From DTU064 sp045588245 (GTDB lineage: Bacteria > Bacillota > Clostridia > Oscillospirales > CAG-272), in assembly GCA_045588245.1 (NCBI GenBank), contig JAZNDW010000012.1, forward strand, positions 1 to 64,000: a stretch of DNA of 64,000 nucleotides. The letters are read 5' to 3'. The notes below the pieces were generated by a model. It was not told where the DNA came from, searched no databases, and worked only from the letters and a program-made list of their open reading frames with translations. The translations under genes and the position numbers were made by a program. Positions 49,836-57,826 of this stretch are shown here, piece after piece. Every line of letters begins with the position of its first letter. The stretch's first letter is position 1.

Positions 49836-50810
49836 ATGCTTGACAATTTAATATTCAGCGCAAACACGGTCCTCCCGTTGTGCTTTTTCGTTTTGATGGG
49901 AGCGCTTTTGCGTAAGAAAAAAGTATTTACGAGTGAGTTTTTCTCACAGGTGGACGCATTCGTGTTCAAGATCGCGTTGCCTTGTATGGTATTCATCGAC
50001 GTTCTTGAATGTGACGTGTCACAGCTTACGGATTTCGGCTTGATCGGCTTCGCCGTCATCGGTGTAACGGCGACGGTGCTGATTTTATTCCTCACCGTGC
50101 CGCTTATAATCAAGGATAAGCGTCGGGCAGGCGCCGTGATCCAAGGCATCTACCGCTCAAATTTCGCCGTTCTCGGCGTGTCCCTTGCCGGAGGAATTGC
50201 AGGTGACGCAGGACTATCCGCCATGGCGGTTGTTATGCCGTTTGCGATCGTTTTGTTTAATGGATATGCCGTACTTACGCTTTCAGTTTTCGCTCCCGAC
50301 GAAAAAAAGAAAACTCCCGCAGAGATTGCGAAAACGATTGCATTGAACGTTATCAAAAACCCCTTGATAATCGCAACGGTTTTTGCTTTGTTCTTTATTT
50401 TGCTGCGTGAAACGCTGTCGCTGCAGCTTCCGACGATCGTTACGGGAATAGCCGAAAGACTCTCCGACACGGTTTACGCCATGGCTCTCATCAGCCTCGG
50501 CGCGTCAATGACGCCCGAGAGCTTCAAAAACGGTAAACTGAAGATCGCAATTATCTCTTCGCTGATAAAGACCGTCGTTTTGCCGACAGTAGCCGTCACC
50601 GTCGCAGTGCTCCTCGGATTCACGGGTGCGCGTATTTGCGTTGTGTTCGTCCTTTTCGGTGCTCCCTCGGCAATATCGAGTTACATCATGGCGAAAAACA
50701 TGAAGTCCGATGCGGAGCTTGCAGGTCAGATCCTGTTGATATCCACCGTAATGAGTCTTCTAACGATCTTCATCGGCGTGTTTATCATGAAAACACTAAC
50801 ACTTATCTGA
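49836..50810 (+). CDS. AEC-family (auxin efflux carrier-like) transporter
   Basis: 324 residues with about ten membrane helices in two halves, the AEC fold. Typical stretches: FKIALPCMVF and, in the second half, ALISLGASMTP and FGAPSAISSYIMAKNM. AEC proteins move organic anions such as malate or other carboxylates. Strong ribosome site AAGGAGGG. Last in the rhamnose operon before a terminator; it may export an acid product or import a sugar acid. No RhaT-like transporter is seen. Confidence 0.88.
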   Translation: MLDNLIFSANTVLPLCFFVLMGALLRKKKVFTSEFFSQVDAFVFKIALPCMVFIDVLECDVSQLTDFGLIGFAVIGVTATVLILFLTVPLIIKDKRRAGAVIQGIYRSNFAVLGVSLAGGIAGDAGLSAMAVVMPFAIVLFNGYAVLTLSVFAPDEKKKTPAEIAKTIALNVIKNPLIIATVFALFFILLRETLSLQLPTIVTGIAERLSDTVYAMALISLGASMTPESFKNGKLKIAIISSLIKTVVLPTVAVTVAVLLGFTGARICVVFVLFGAPSAISSYIMAKNMKSDAELAGQILLISTVMSLLTIFIGVFIMKTLTLI

Positions 50811-50816
50811 CAAATA

Positions 50817-50854
50817 AAAAAAGCTTGCGGCTTTTATATGCCGCAAGCTTTTTT
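50817..50854. terminator. Bidirectional terminator between the rhamnose operon and GH43 gene
   Basis: AAAAAGCTTGCGGC and GCCGCAAGCTTTTT form a 14-bp stem around TTTTATAT with A and T tracts. Confidence 0.88.
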
Positions 50855-50863
50855 ATTAAGTGA

Positions 50864-52528
50864 TCAATCTGTAGTAGTTTTGCTGCCCCAGATGGAACGG
50901 TTGTTTGTACCGATGAGGGAGAATGTCATGCGTTCAGTATGCGTCTTCGATTCGTCGTACTGCTTGAAGAAGATGCCCTTATATGTTGCACCCTTGATAA
51001 CCATCGTTGCGTAGTAGCCGTTGCCGTCCTCGCCGGTTTCCTGCTTCCACGTGCCCGAAACGTCGCCGCTGATAGTGCCGTCGGCATTAAGAGTTACCTT
51101 AAGAGTATTGAGCATAGGTGTAAACGTTGTGTCAGCAGCAAGACCGTGATCGATGAATTCGTATTCGCCGACGATATCGTCAACGGAATAACCGTCAGCG
51201 GAGATCACGCTGCCCTGATGCTCGTAAACTGCGGTTACGGGCCAGCCATCCTGATTGAGGAACTGCTGATGTACGCGGACAGCGTGCCATTCGTTTCCGA
51301 GGTTAAAGCGCGTGTGATAAATGAGGTAGCGCTGTCCGTCGGTGTCGATGAAAGCGGAGTTGTGACCGGGAGACATATAACCGTCGCGGCTGTTGTCGCC
51401 ATTACCCTTGAGACTGTCGAATCTGTAGTTACCGAAAAGCTTGATGCCCTTTACAACCTGATTATCGCCGGACTTTGTGCAGATGGCTGTATTGCCCTTG
51501 GCATCAACGTAAGGTCCGTTAACGTTTTCGGAGCGGAACAGACGAATGTGATAGCCCGAGAAGTTATCGGTTGCGTTAAGACCGCAATAGGACATATAGA
51601 GGTAATAATAGCCTGCCTGTTCGTCCCATACGATGTAAGAGCCTTCACCGGTGCAGCCGTAACCGCCGGAGATTCTATAGCCGAAGTATTCGTCGGCAAC
51701 GTCCTTTTGAGTTTTATATGTATAGCTGTAATCGCGTAAGCCGCTTTCGTTATCAAGCTTCAGCATGAAAATGCCGCCAAACCAGGAGCCGTAAGACATC
51801 CAGAGATCGCCGTTTTCATCATAGAATACGCAAGGGTCGATCGCGTTGGGACCGACGGAGGAGTTCCATCTGCCGCCGTTTACAAAACGGGAGATATTAG
51901 TGCCGCCCGTAACGTCAACGTAGTCGGTTTCTTTTGCCTGTTTTGCATTAACAAAACCTGAATAAACGATCGTGCCTGCAAGCTCGTATCTGCCGTTGAT
52001 CTTGTCGGCTGTCAATAAAACGATGGAGGAGTAGTAGTTGTCACCGTTGACGGACATGTACATGCACCATTTGCCCATCGCTTCGTTGTAAATTACGTCG
52101 GGAGCCCACATGTTGCCGGAAACGTCGTAGTTTTTATTACCGTATGAAGACCATTCGGCGTTATCGGCAAGGATCTGCTTGTAGTTGGTGTCAAGCGGCA
52201 GAGAAATTGTGCTCCATCTTGCAAGATTTGACGATTTAGCCCAGCCTCTGTGTGAACCGAAAATATAGTAATTTCCTGTCGTATGATCGTATACGATGCT
52301 CGGATCGTGAACGGTAACGTGTCCGACGCCAAGCTTTTTGTCACCGTATTTCAAAGGTTCAAATCCATCAGGATTTTCTTCGGTATCGGTACTTGTTTCG
52401 GTTTCGGAGCCGGATGCTGCTTCCGTCCCCGTTCCTTCGATCGGTTCTTTGCCGCTGTCGCAGGCAACGAAAAGACATGAAAGGGAAAGAAGAACGATAA
52501 GAAGAGAAGCTAAAAGTCGCTTATTCAT
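50864..52528 (-). CDS. GH43 arabinan endo-1,5-alpha-L-arabinosidase-like lipoprotein
   Basis: 554 residues. Lipobox at LFVAC (Cys23), then a Ser/Thr/Glu-rich linker. Five-bladed GH43 propeller about 65-440: general base Asp in VHDPSIVYDHTTGNYYIFGS, the pKa-modulating Asp in GPNAIDPCVFYDENGDLW, acid Glu in CTGEGSYIVWDEQ, and GHNSAFIDTDG. A C-terminal beta domain (about 460-550) resembles the lipocalin-like module of bacterial arabinanases. It would cut arabinan side chains of pectin at the cell surface. Its own promoter is perfect. Confidence 0.9.
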   Translation of the reverse strand: MNKRLLASLLIVLLSLSCLFVACDSGKEPIEGTGTEAASGSETETSTDTEENPDGFEPLKYGDKKLGVGHVTVHDPSIVYDHTTGNYYIFGSHRGWAKSSNLARWSTISLPLDTNYKQILADNAEWSSYGNKNYDVSGNMWAPDVIYNEAMGKWCMYMSVNGDNYYSSIVLLTADKINGRYELAGTIVYSGFVNAKQAKETDYVDVTGGTNISRFVNGGRWNSSVGPNAIDPCVFYDENGDLWMSYGSWFGGIFMLKLDNESGLRDYSYTYKTQKDVADEYFGYRISGGYGCTGEGSYIVWDEQAGYYYLYMSYCGLNATDNFSGYHIRLFRSENVNGPYVDAKGNTAICTKSGDNQVVKGIKLFGNYRFDSLKGNGDNSRDGYMSPGHNSAFIDTDGQRYLIYHTRFNLGNEWHAVRVHQQFLNQDGWPVTAVYEHQGSVISADGYSVDDIVGEYEFIDHGLAADTTFTPMLNTLKVTLNADGTISGDVSGTWKQETGEDGNGYYATMVIKGATYKGIFFKQYDESKTHTERMTFSLIGTNNRSIWGSKTTTD

Positions 52529-52563
52529 ATTTTGTCTCCTTAAAAATGAATATTATTAAATAA

Positions 52564-52592
52564 AGTATATCACAATGTGCTTTGTATGTCAA
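52564..52592 (-). promoter_or_regulatory. Promoter of the GH43 gene
   Basis: Minus strand TTGACA (52587-52592) and TATACT (52564-52569), 17-bp spacer, 36 bases before the start. Confidence 0.85.
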
Positions 52593-52645
52593 TTTGATGT
52601 AAAAATATTACATAAAAAACATTTAATAATGCCAATATAATAAAA

Positions 52646-52672
52646 CTGCCGATGCGCTTTTGGCATCGGCAG
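52646..52672 (-). terminator. Terminator of the MATE gene
   Basis: CTGCCGATGC and GCATCGGCAG (10 bp) around a 7-base loop, followed on the minus strand by TTTTATTATATT. Confidence 0.8.
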
Positions 52673-52680
52673 AATATATT

Positions 52681-54108
52681 TTATTGTTTACCAATAGCTG
52701 TCATCGCGTCATCGTCAAAATCTTCTTTGAGCTTCGGCAGCTTTTTTCGCCAACCGCCGACGGCGAACATGACGACTGTAATTATCATACCGACAACCCA
52801 CGAAATAAGCAGGGAGATCGGGAGTGCTCTGTAGTCACCTGTGGGTAAGTCGGGTGTTTTTGTGAAGTGCGCGATCAGGTATGCAACGGGCACACGAAGA
52901 AGTACCGTCGTGATAAGCGAGATCCACATGGGCGTCATCGTGTCGCCGGCGCCGCGCATAACGCCCGAAAGTGACTGTGTCACTCCCATGGCGAGGTAAC
53001 CTGCGGCAAGGATAAATATCATTCCTTCACTGATCTTTATAAGCTCTTCCGTATCGGTGAACATACCCATAAGCTGATCGGCAAAGATGAAAATAAGAAT
53101 GAGGAAAAATGCGGAAACACCGACAGCCATAAGAGTACCCTGAACGGCGCCTTTTTTGATTCTGTCGAATTTTCTCGCGCCGACGTTTTGTCCTGTGTAC
53201 ATCGTCATCGCCTGACCGAACGTAAAGTTCGGCATCATTGCAAAGCCGTCAACTCGCATAACGATAACGTTTGCGGCGATGATCATTTCGGGGAAGCTGT
53301 TTGTAAGACGCTGGACGACGAGCATAGCCATAGAGAAGATGACCTGTGTTAAACCGGATGGGACACCGAGCTTGATAACGTTACCCGTGATCTGTCCGTT
53401 GAAGCGGAAACGCTTAGGTGAAAGATCAAAGGTTATCTTCATTCTTGTAAGCTTTATGTAGCAAAGGATTCCCGAGATAAGCTGGGAGATAACGGTTGCG
53501 AGCGCAACACCGCCAACCTCCATGCCGAAGCCTGCCACGAACCAGATGTCAAGCACAATGTTGAGTCCCGCGGCGATCAGAAGGAACATAAGAGCTGAAA
53601 CGGAGTCGCCGAGTCCGCGAAGGACACCGGAAAGCGTGTTATAAAAGAAAGTTCCGGCGATACCGACAAAAGCGATGATGAGGTATTCTTCGCACCAGTC
53701 AATAAGGAGCGGGGAAGTGTTAAGCAGCTCAAGCATCGGTCTTGTAATGATCGGGCCGATGACCATGATTATTACGGAAGCGACGGCGGAAAGGGTGATG
53801 CAGTTGCCAATCGTATCGGAAAGTCTTTCGCGATCACGAGCACCGAAAAACTGCGCAACAAGGATACCGACACCGGTAGAAACACCGATGAGAAGCGCCA
53901 GTAAAAGATTCAGAATGGGACCGGCGGCGCCGACGGCGGCAAGTGCGTTGTCACCGACGTATTTACCGACGATGATCGAGTCGGCTGTGTTGTAAAGTTG
54001 CTGAGCTATGTTACCGATAAGCATCGGTATGGAAAATTCCGCGATACGCAGCCAAGGCGATCCGACAGACATATCTTTAGGTGCAAAAAAGGCTTTCAGT
54101 GATTGCAT
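52681..54108 (-). CDS. MATE-family efflux transporter
   Basis: 475 residues, twelve membrane helices. The start is at MQSLKAFFAPKDM, with AGGAG upstream; a longer frame without a ribosome site is rejected. Features: FSIPMLIGNIAQQLYNTADS, VGKYVGDNALAAVGAA, and the second-half repeat FTFGQAMTMYTGQNVGARK. Exchanges cations (Na+ or H+) for drugs or metabolites. A 5' leader of over 100 bases contains a stable hairpin. Confidence 0.93.
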   Translation of the reverse strand: MQSLKAFFAPKDMSVGSPWLRIAEFSIPMLIGNIAQQLYNTADSIIVGKYVGDNALAAVGAAGPILNLLLALLIGVSTGVGILVAQFFGARDRERLSDTIGNCITLSAVASVIIMVIGPIITRPMLELLNTSPLLIDWCEEYLIIAFVGIAGTFFYNTLSGVLRGLGDSVSALMFLLIAAGLNIVLDIWFVAGFGMEVGGVALATVISQLISGILCYIKLTRMKITFDLSPKRFRFNGQITGNVIKLGVPSGLTQVIFSMAMLVVQRLTNSFPEMIIAANVIVMRVDGFAMMPNFTFGQAMTMYTGQNVGARKFDRIKKGAVQGTLMAVGVSAFFLILIFIFADQLMGMFTDTEELIKISEGMIFILAAGYLAMGVTQSLSGVMRGAGDTMTPMWISLITTVLLRVPVAYLIAHFTKTPDLPTGDYRALPISLLISWVVGMIITVVMFAVGGWRKKLPKLKEDFDDDAMTAIGKQ

Positions 54109-54169
54109 GAAACGTATTTCTCCTAAAAATTTGATTGCGATTATAAACGATTTTTGATAACATAATAAT

Positions 54170-54205
54170 TGCGTTGACCGAAAACAACGTCGTTCGGACA
54201 ACGCA
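54170..54205 (-). promoter_or_regulatory. Structured element in the MATE leader
   Basis: Minus strand TGCGTTG and CAACGCA enclose an inner CCGAA/TTCGG hairpin. It lies between promoter and start. It does not match a riboswitch I know. Confidence 0.4.
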
Positions 54206-54215
54206 CATTACATTT

Positions 54216-54244
54216 ATTTTATCACGGACACGGTTTTGTGTCAA
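54216..54244 (-). promoter_or_regulatory. Promoter of the MATE gene
   Basis: Minus strand TTGACA (54239-54244) and TAAAAT (54216-54221), 17-bp spacer; it implies a leader of roughly 100 bases. Confidence 0.8.
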
Positions 54245-54375
54245 GATGCTCAGAATATATAATATTATAAATAAAAAATGACTACATATTAAATTATTAA
54301 TAAAATATACATGAATTGATGCGATGTGTTGTGATAAAATATATAGGAATTTTCTCTTAACCGTGAAATGTAATA

Positions 54376-54487
54376 GCGTGAAAGTAAAGCCGCACTATTC
54401 CAAAGTGCGCCGTTTCACGCCAAAAATCCTCGCAAAAGCGCTGCTTTAAGGATTTCGATATTTATTTGTGCTGCCATTGGCGGCGGA
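54376..54487 (+). promoter_or_regulatory. Structured 5' leader of the LTA-synthase-like gene
   Basis: Three successive foldable elements: outer GCGTGAAA/TTTCACGC (54376-54420) enclosing CGCACT/AGTGCG; then AAATCCT/AGGATTT (around 54424-54454); then GCTGCC/GGCGGC immediately before the ribosome site. A possible extended -10 (TGATAAAAT, 54332-54340) lies upstream. The last hairpin could mask translation. Nothing else is recognised in 54202-54499. Confidence 0.45.
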
Positions 54488-54499
54488 ATGGAGATTATT

Positions 54500-56539
54500 A
54501 TGAAAAAGCATAATACAGTCGGCAAGGAGACTAAACGTTATTTGATACGCTCTTTGCCGCTCTTGATCCCCGTTATCGTGCAAATGACGGCTATTATTAT
54601 GTCAAATGAACCTGTAGATGCGACAGAGTACGATACGCTCTGGCGTGTGCTTTCTTTTGCGACATTGGCGGTATCAACCGCACTTATTTTTATAAAAACA
54701 GACAGATTCAAAATCATTCCGTGGGTGATATTTGCGATAGCCCCCGCACTTTGCTGTATCTTGCTTGAAAGCCTGATCAGAAATCCTTTTTCCGAAATGA
54801 AACCGAAGGTCATTTTATTGAATATCGCGTTTTTCTATCTTGTGTCGCTGTTTTTCCTGTTTGTGACGAGAAGAACGTGGCCCGGAGTTCTGTTTTCTTC
54901 CTTGTTTGGCTTTGTTTCGGGAATGACGGAGCATTACGTTCTTACATTCAGAAACGTACCGCTTTTCCCATGGGATCTTAAAAGCGTAGGCACAGCCGCA
55001 ACTATAGTTGATAACTATGATTTTTCGTTTACATACGCGATCGCTGCTTCAATTTGCGCGCTGATGTTGATTCTCATTCTCGGATTCAAATTCAAATCGA
55101 AGATAAGCTTTGATTTTGACAGCATTAAAGAGAATTTCCGCAAGCAAACGGGTATTTTCGTTCGCGTTGTGGCTTGTCTGCTTGTTTTAGTTATACTCGG
55201 CGGATACGTTTATTATCTGAATCTTGACAGATCGTATACCGACTTCGGTATGTATCCGTATCTGTTCACGCCGAAGGTCGTTTATTCACGTAACGGATTC
55301 ACCGTGGCGTTCCTTTCAATGCTTCGTTATTTGAACGTGTCAAAACCCGACGGCTATTCCGACGAACAGCTTGAAGCCCTAAAAGCGATCAGTGATACAT
55401 ACGCTAAAGAGCAAAACGAAGATATAAATTCCGACGCAGAAAAGCCGAATATCATCGTTATAATGAACGAAGCTTTTTCGGACCTGTCTGTACTTACGGG
55501 AACAGAGCTTGAAACGAACGTTCCGTATATGCCGTTTCTTGATTCGCTCGAAGAAAACACCGTAAAAGGGAATCTACACGTTTCGGTTCTCGGCGGTAAT
55601 ACGGCTAATACTGAGTTTGAGTTTTTAACCGGCTTAAGTATGGCGTATTTACCTACGGGTTCGATTCCGTATCAGCAGTACATCGATGGTGAGCTGCCGT
55701 CGCTCGCTTCGCAGCTCAAAGATCTCGGATACGACACCCTTGCACTTCACCCATATAATTCGACCGGTTGGGACAGAAACACCGTTTACCCGTGGATGGG
55801 ATTTGATAAGTCTATCTTCCGCACCGCGCTGAAAAACGCAACGATTCTGCGCCAGTACGTTACGGACATTTCCGTTTACAGATACATTATCAATGAATTC
55901 GGCAAAAAAGATGACGATCCCATGTTCGTTTTCAACGTCACGATGCAAAATCACGGCAGTTATACCAAAACGTACGAAAACTTCAATTATCAATCCGTCA
56001 CCGTCAAGGGACTTGAAAATGACGTTAAGCTTTCAACGTATCTTTCATTGATAAGAGAATCCGACGATGCGATAAAATATCTTATCTCATATTTTGAACA
56101 TTACGACGAGCCGACGATCATCATGATGTTCGGAGATCATCAGCCGGCGGCGACCGTGTCAAGTAAACTGCTGAAAAAATACGGAGTCAAGCTTAACGAA
56201 GAAGATATAAACGACGTTGAAAAGCGTTATATCGTGCCGTTTTACATCTGGGCGAACTATGATATAGAAGAGGCGGAACACGACGCTGTCAGCGTGAACT
56301 ATCTTTCAACCTTGCTTGTTGACGTTGCGGGAATCGAAAAAACGGACGCGCAGGCGTATTTGTATGAGCTTATGCGTGAATATCCTGTAATCACGGCTAA
56401 CGTCGTAATGGACAAGCAGGGAGAGCTTTATCCTGCCGACTCGCTTAAAACACTCGGTATGCTTAACGATTACGGAATACTTCAGTACAGCTATCTGTTT
56501 GACGGAGATGAAGAAAATATTTTCTCATACGATGAATGA
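54500..56539 (+). CDS. LTA-synthase-like membrane sulfatase (phosphoglycerol transferase family)
   Basis: 679 residues from the ATG with TGGAGA six bases upstream. Five or so N-terminal membrane helices (to about 240), then an extracellular sulfatase domain. Metal-ligand Glu in IIVIMNEAFSDLS, candidate nucleophile Thr in GGNTANTEFEFLTG, LALHPYNSTGWDRN, and FGDHQPAATVS near residue 550. LtaS-type enzymes polymerise or transfer glycerol phosphate on the outer face of the membrane. Longer C-terminus than LtaS. It could make teichoic acid or decorate another envelope polymer. Confidence 0.88.
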   Translation: MKKHNTVGKETKRYLIRSLPLLIPVIVQMTAIIMSNEPVDATEYDTLWRVLSFATLAVSTALIFIKTDRFKIIPWVIFAIAPALCCILLESLIRNPFSEMKPKVILLNIAFFYLVSLFFLFVTRRTWPGVLFSSLFGFVSGMTEHYVLTFRNVPLFPWDLKSVGTAATIVDNYDFSFTYAIAASICALMLILILGFKFKSKISFDFDSIKENFRKQTGIFVRVVACLLVLVILGGYVYYLNLDRSYTDFGMYPYLFTPKVVYSRNGFTVAFLSMLRYLNVSKPDGYSDEQLEALKAISDTYAKEQNEDINSDAEKPNIIVIMNEAFSDLSVLTGTELETNVPYMPFLDSLEENTVKGNLHVSVLGGNTANTEFEFLTGLSMAYLPTGSIPYQQYIDGELPSLASQLKDLGYDTLALHPYNSTGWDRNTVYPWMGFDKSIFRTALKNATILRQYVTDISVYRYIINEFGKKDDDPMFVFNVTMQNHGSYTKTYENFNYQSVTVKGLENDVKLSTYLSLIRESDDAIKYLISYFEHYDEPTIIMMFGDHQPAATVSSKLLKKYGVKLNEEDINDVEKRYIVPFYIWANYDIEEAEHDAVSVNYLSTLLVDVAGIEKTDAQAYLYELMREYPVITANVVMDKQGELYPADSLKTLGMLNDYGILQYSYLFDGDEENIFSYDE

Positions 56540-56573
56540 CAGAATAATATAATAACGACAGCGAGGTTATGTT

Positions 56574-57764
56574 ATGACAAAAAATAAAAAGAAGAAATCT
56601 ATAGTAAAGTGCAGACATCTTGTCATATTCGCACTTTTGAAGAAGCTCGCAGGTCTTTGGGTAAGAATAGTTTACAGATTCCGTGCACAAAAGTACGGAC
56701 GTCTGCCGTCCCCTTGCTTTATTGTTGCAAACCACGTCACAGACTGCGATATGATAATGGTACCTCAGAGTTTCAGCGGTATATCGCATATGTTTTTCGT
56801 CACGGGCGAGCACGCACTTCGTGCAGGCTTTGCTTCACGCTTGCTTGAATATTTTTTTCACCCGATAGCACGTTTCAAAGGAACGACGGCGACGTCGACC
56901 GTGCTTGAAATGATGCGTCGCGCCCGTGCGGGCGCATCCGTTGCGCTTTTTCCCGAAGGAGCACGCAGCTTTTCGGGCGAAACGGGCGTTATACTGCCCG
57001 CAACGGGCGGACTTGCGCGCAAAATTGGTGTCCCTCTCGTTACATACCGCATCGAAGGCGGATATCTTACGGCACCGCGTTGGTCTGACGAGATCCGTAA
57101 AGGCAAAATGACAGGACGTGTCGTTGCCGTTTATCAACCCGAAGAGCTGAAGAAAATGACAGACGAGGAAGTGCAGGCGATAATCGAACGCGATCTTTAT
57201 GAAAATGCATTTGAGCGTCAGCGCGGATACGAAAATATGATCCGATATAAGTCAAAGGCAACAGCCGTCGGCATCGAGCGTGCCGCAGTCGTTTGCCCAA
57301 AGTGTCACGGAATCGGTACAGTACACGGCGAAGGTAATTACGTCAAGTGTGCGTGCGGACTGTGCGCGGTGCTTGACGAATACGGATTTTTCCATGGGGA
57401 CATGCCGTTTGAAACGATGGCGGAATGGTTCAATTGGCAAAAGGGCATGATTGAAGCTTTGCCCGATTACGAAACGGAAACGGAGCTTTGCCGAAACCGT
57501 GATCTATCCTTGAACACCATCGACCGCGATCACAACAAGTGTGTCGTTTCGACGGGTGACTTGATACTTACGACCGAAAAGCTTTCGGTCGGTGATAAGT
57601 CCGTGATGCTCACCGACATAATAACGATCGATATGTACCGCCACGGCTATCTGCTTTTCGTGACGAGGGACGGAGATTATTACGAGATCCGCGGCAACGG
57701 AAGCTATGAAGGATACAAATATTATTTGCTGATCGAAAGATACAGGAATCATAAATTGCAATAA
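56574..57764 (+). CDS. PlsC-type acyltransferase with a zinc-ribbon C-terminal extension
   Basis: 396 residues, well over the 200-250 usual for 1-acylglycerol-3-phosphate acyltransferases. The acyltransferase part (about 40-215) has the motif I core NHVTDCDM, GTTATSTVLEMM, and FPEGARSFSGE (motif III). From about 225 an extension carries CPKC...CACG, a rubredoxin-like zinc ribbon, followed by about 120 residues of mixed beta structure (KLSVGDKSVMLTDII, a PH-like pattern). It may acylate a phospholipid or an envelope glycan precursor. Follows the LTA-synthase-like gene by 34 bases, so probably co-expressed. Confidence 0.87.
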   Translation: MTKNKKKKSIVKCRHLVIFALLKKLAGLWVRIVYRFRAQKYGRLPSPCFIVANHVTDCDMIMVPQSFSGISHMFFVTGEHALRAGFASRLLEYFFHPIARFKGTTATSTVLEMMRRARAGASVALFPEGARSFSGETGVILPATGGLARKIGVPLVTYRIEGGYLTAPRWSDEIRKGKMTGRVVAVYQPEELKKMTDEEVQAIIERDLYENAFERQRGYENMIRYKSKATAVGIERAAVVCPKCHGIGTVHGEGNYVKCACGLCAVLDEYGFFHGDMPFETMAEWFNWQKGMIEALPDYETETELCRNRDLSLNTIDRDHNKCVVSTGDLILTTEKLSVGDKSVMLTDIITIDMYRHGYLLFVTRDGDYYEIRGNGSYEGYKYYLLIERYRNHKLQ

Positions 57765-57826
57765 GTATTGTATTATTTATATAAATATGATATTATTTTG
57801 TTGTAAAACAAAAATGGAGTTTAATT

